Source: JAQUOA01 sp037443785 (GTDB lineage: Bacteria > Bacteroidota > Ignavibacteria > UBA10030 > UBA8401). From it: DNA of 6,245 bases. Position 1 is the stretch's first letter, and every line of letters starts with the position of its first letter. This document shows, piece after piece, positions 4,012-6,245 of the stretch. The DNA is taken from assembly GCA_037443785.1 (NCBI GenBank), contig JBBINR010000071.1, positions 1 through 6,245 on the forward strand. Direction: 5' to 3'. Position numbers and translations under genes: made by a program. The notes under the pieces are model-generated. The model was not told the DNA's origin. It searched no databases and saw only the letters and a program-made list of their open reading frames with translations.

Positions 4012-6245
4012 TTACAATTTTGCTGTGATCCCTAAGATTGGTGTGATGCCAAAATCGTATCGAGGTGTTTGAGTGATCGTTCCGGATTGATCGGCTTTGA
4101 ACGAGTAGGAAATAATGTTGTCTCGGTCGTACACATTCCACAAATCAAGGTACGCAGTGAGAGACCAGAATCCGAAAATGAATTGCTTGTCAACGCGGAT
4201 ATCCAATTTATGGTAGTCAGGATTTCGTGCAGAGTTGGTGGCGCCGTCAATGAGATAATAGATACCTCCTTTTTTTGCGACACCAACTACCGGCGTGTAT
4301 GGATTGCCTGATGCGAATTGAAATTTAGCGCCGATCTGCCAACCAGATCCAACATCTACTCCTGCAATCAGGTTGACGATGTGAGGACGGTCGTATTCAA
4401 AATCATAAAGAGACAATGAAGGGTCATCACGCCGGTGGGAGACGGAGAAGGAGTATGACGCGCTTCCCACAAGGCCGTTGGTGAATTTTTTTTGAAGAGA
4501 AAATTCTATACCGCGCGCGTACCCGCTGCCGGTATTCAATAGTACATTCGTGCTGTCGGGATCAACAATAAGATTTGACAGCTCTTTGTGATATATTTCC
4601 ACGGTTGCTTTTGTATCATCGCCAATGCGCTGTTCAACACCTGCAACGTAATGAATCGCTCTGCTGTCCTTCAACAAAAGATTGCGGACATCAGGAGAAA
4701 TTTGATAACTCGCTGGAGATTGATAGTACGCTCCCCATGCTGCGTTGAATGCTGTTTCGTCTGTCAGCCGTAGTGTTGCCGCCGCACGCGGACTAATATG
4801 GCCTTCATGCAGTAGTGCAAAATAATCATACAGCACTCCTGCAGTTATCGTTAACGGATGGAACAGTTGCACCGACGTTTGCGCAAAGATTGCACTCTTG
4901 GTGGTTGCATCGGGGCGAAATGTAATCACCGCAGCAGGAATGATGATGCCGCTGCGCGTTGTATCTTCCGGTGTCCATGATTCATTCTTTGAATTGATCA
5001 CCTTCACCCGGCCGCCGATTTTTATGTCGAAGGCTGGTGTAACTTGGTACGTCAATTCAGTTTTTGTAGTCAGCTCGTTTTCAAGAATGTCCTCGCCGCG
5101 CAGGGATGTATTGAGCGCTGTTCCCTGGCGTGTAGTCCATCCGTTTCCCGTAAAGGAAACAGTGGTCATTGCGTAAGCATGCGTAGAAAATAGCGAGCGC
5201 CAATTCACACCAATGGCTGAGCCGTAATCATCCCTGGCAACAATATCGTACTTGCTCTGTGCCGATGATTCTTTCGTTGAACCCGTCCGGTCAATCTGGT
5301 CGATGTAATAAAATCCTACAAGGCTGATTCTGTTCTGCGGGTCGAGATCGTATGTAATTTTTCCGACGGCGTCGTAGTAGCGGGGTGCAGCAGGCCTGTT
5401 CATGATGGACGTGAGCATGTCAAAGAATCCGCGCCGCAGAGAAAAAATCATTGAGCTGTTTTCCGCAAGAGGTCCGTCGACCATCACACCAAATCCGGCA
5501 ATGTTTGCATTGAGATCAGAATTGTACATCTCTTTGTTCCCGTCTCGCAGAGACATTTCAAACACCGAAGACATCTTGTCTCCGTACTTTGCAGGAAATC
5601 CTCCAGTGAGGAAATCTACTTTTTCCAACAGTGCAGGATTGACGATGCTGATGATGCCCATAGACTCGCCTGTTCTTGCAAAATGGATCGGGTTGTAGAT
5701 TTCGATATTGTCCAGCAGTGTCAAATTCTCATCGGGGCTGCCGCCGCGTACAATCAACTGTGCACTTTTTCCACCGGCAGTTGCAACTCCGGGCATGGAT
5801 TGCATGACGCGAAAAATATCTTCAGCCGAACCGGGCGACCGGCGGATTTCTTCGGGAGAGAGTGAACGCATGCTCACAACATTTTCTGCCGGCTTGGCAA
5901 AGTAATCACTGCGGATATCAACACCTTCAAGTTCCACCGTTGAAGCATGCAGCCCAAATGAGATTGATTTGTTTCGGTCAGGGCTGATCACAACATCGGT
6001 GTGCGAAGAAGATTCATAGCCAACCATCGAAGCGCGAAGTTCATACTTCCCTGCGGATACATTCTTAATGACGTAGTATCCTCGTTCGTTGGTGGTCGCG
6101 CCATTCCTGGTGCCCACAACCAAAATATTTACTCCGGGCAATGCCTGCTGTGTAACCGCATCCCGCACTTCACCGGATATTGTTCCTGTGACCGATTGTG
6201 CTGAGCTGATGCTCAAAAATCCTAATAGTAGTGCTGTCAAACTTT
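4012..6245 (-). CDS. TonB-dependent outer-membrane receptor (start just outside window)
   Basis: This is a ligand-gated outer-membrane transporter driven by TonB-ExbBD. The frame is open to the window edge (…SLTALLLGFLSISSAQ), so the initiation codon lies a few codons upstream; TTG at 6240 is only the first apparent start. Counting from it, a signal peptide ends near SSAQ (15). A CarboxypepD_reg-like beta-sandwich follows at about 17-105 (GEVRDAVTQQALPGVNI, NERGYYVI, VGYESSS). Then comes the plug at about 120-235, with DIFRVMQSMPGV, LIVRGGSPDENLTLLDN and FPAKYGDKMSS. The rest is a 22-strand-type beta-barrel. The final residue is Leu, where many outer-membrane proteins have an aromatic. At about 750 aa it is shorter than SusC-type receptors, and no SusD gene is visible. 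No STN signalling domain precedes the plug, so FecA-like direct sigma signalling is not expected. The substrate is unknown. GC is about 50% in sampled parts. Confidence 0.93.
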   Translation of the reverse strand, partial: SLTALLLGFLSISSAQSVTGTISGEVRDAVTQQALPGVNILVVGTRNGATTNERGYYVIKNVSAGKYELRASMVGYESSSHTDVVISPDRNKSISFGLHASTVELEGVDIRSDYFAKPAENVVSMRSLSPEEIRRSPGSAEDIFRVMQSMPGVATAGGKSAQLIVRGGSPDENLTLLDNIEIYNPIHFARTGESMGIISIVNPALLEKVDFLTGGFPAKYGDKMSSVFEMSLRDGNKEMYNSDLNANIAGFGVMVDGPLAENSSMIFSLRRGFFDMLTSIMNRPAAPRYYDAVGKITYDLDPQNRISLVGFYYIDQIDRTGSTKESSAQSKYDIVARDDYGSAIGVNWRSLFSTHAYAMTTVSFTGNGWTTRQGTALNTSLRGEDILENELTTKTELTYQVTPAFDIKIGGRVKVINSKNESWTPEDTTRSGIIIPAAVITFRPDATTKSAIFAQTSVQLFHPLTITAGVLYDYFALLHEGHISPRAAATLRLTDETAFNAAWGAYYQSPASYQISPDVRNLLLKDSRAIHYVAGVEQRIGDDTKATVEIYHKELSNLIVDPDSTNVLLNTGSGYARGIEFSLQKKFTNGLVGSASYSFSVSHRRDDPSLSLYDFEYDRPHIVNLIAGVDVGSGWQIGAKFQFASGNPYTPVVGVAKKGGIYYLIDGATNSARNPDYHKLDIRVDKQFIFGFWSLTAYLDLWNVYDRDNIISYSFKADQSGTITQTPRYDFGITPILGITAKL

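Noticed and set aside
4270..4493. Runs of 7 and 8 T (4270-4276, 4486-4493), i.e. A-runs in the receptor mRNA, as phase-variation or frameshift sites
   Set aside because: The receptor frame is intact across both, the runs encode ordinary Lys codons, and no alternative downstream frame or stimulatory structure was seen.
6183..6240. TTG at 6240 as the true start of the receptor
   Set aside because: The frame stays open through the last bases of the window and the signal peptide looks cut short, so the start is almost certainly a few codons outside.

Overview
The window looks like a piece of a Bacteroidota/Chlorobi-group chromosome, most likely from the Ignavibacteria side of that group. The main evidence is the first gene. 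It ends in a textbook type IX secretion (T9SS) sorting tail of the 'FPNPFNP...GIYFYRLQAG...KMILLR' kind, joined to the end of an 'NTGLTN...SGTNLFAGT' propeller-like repeat. A TonB-dependent receptor with a carboxypeptidase-regulatory-like front domain also fits. The lineage is inferred from protein style only; there is no rRNA or other marker gene here.

Layout. On the + strand: the 3' end of a secreted T9SS cargo gene (1-415), then an unrecognised polytopic membrane protein (434-1171) with a good Shine-Dalgarno. After it lies a short untranslated remnant of a second T9SS sorting tail (about 1221-1334). A hairpin at 1361-1388 separates this convergent pair of blocks. On the - strand, reading right to left: a TonB-dependent receptor (6245-4012, its first codons outside the window), a 122-bp gap with three inverted repeats, a 347-aa helical His-rich protein (3889-2846) and, 28 bp further on, a membrane-anchored zinc-finger anti-sigma-type protein (2817-1393).

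How the genes may work together. The last two look like one operon, with the 347-aa protein in the slot where an ECF sigma factor normally sits. It may be a very divergent sigma-like factor, held by an anti-sigma protein whose exported part carries a calcium-type DxDxDG motif. The receptor upstream makes a link between surface signalling and outer-membrane uptake possible, but the sequence does not prove it.

Composition. Hand counts show a GC-poor block (about 31-34% GC in sampled stretches) from about base 120 to about base 2450, flanked by sequence near 50-60% GC. Both edges fall inside genes at domain junctions: propeller/sorting tail on the left, and membrane helix/exported domain on the right. 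No tRNA, rRNA, insertion sequence, integrase or CRISPR array was seen.
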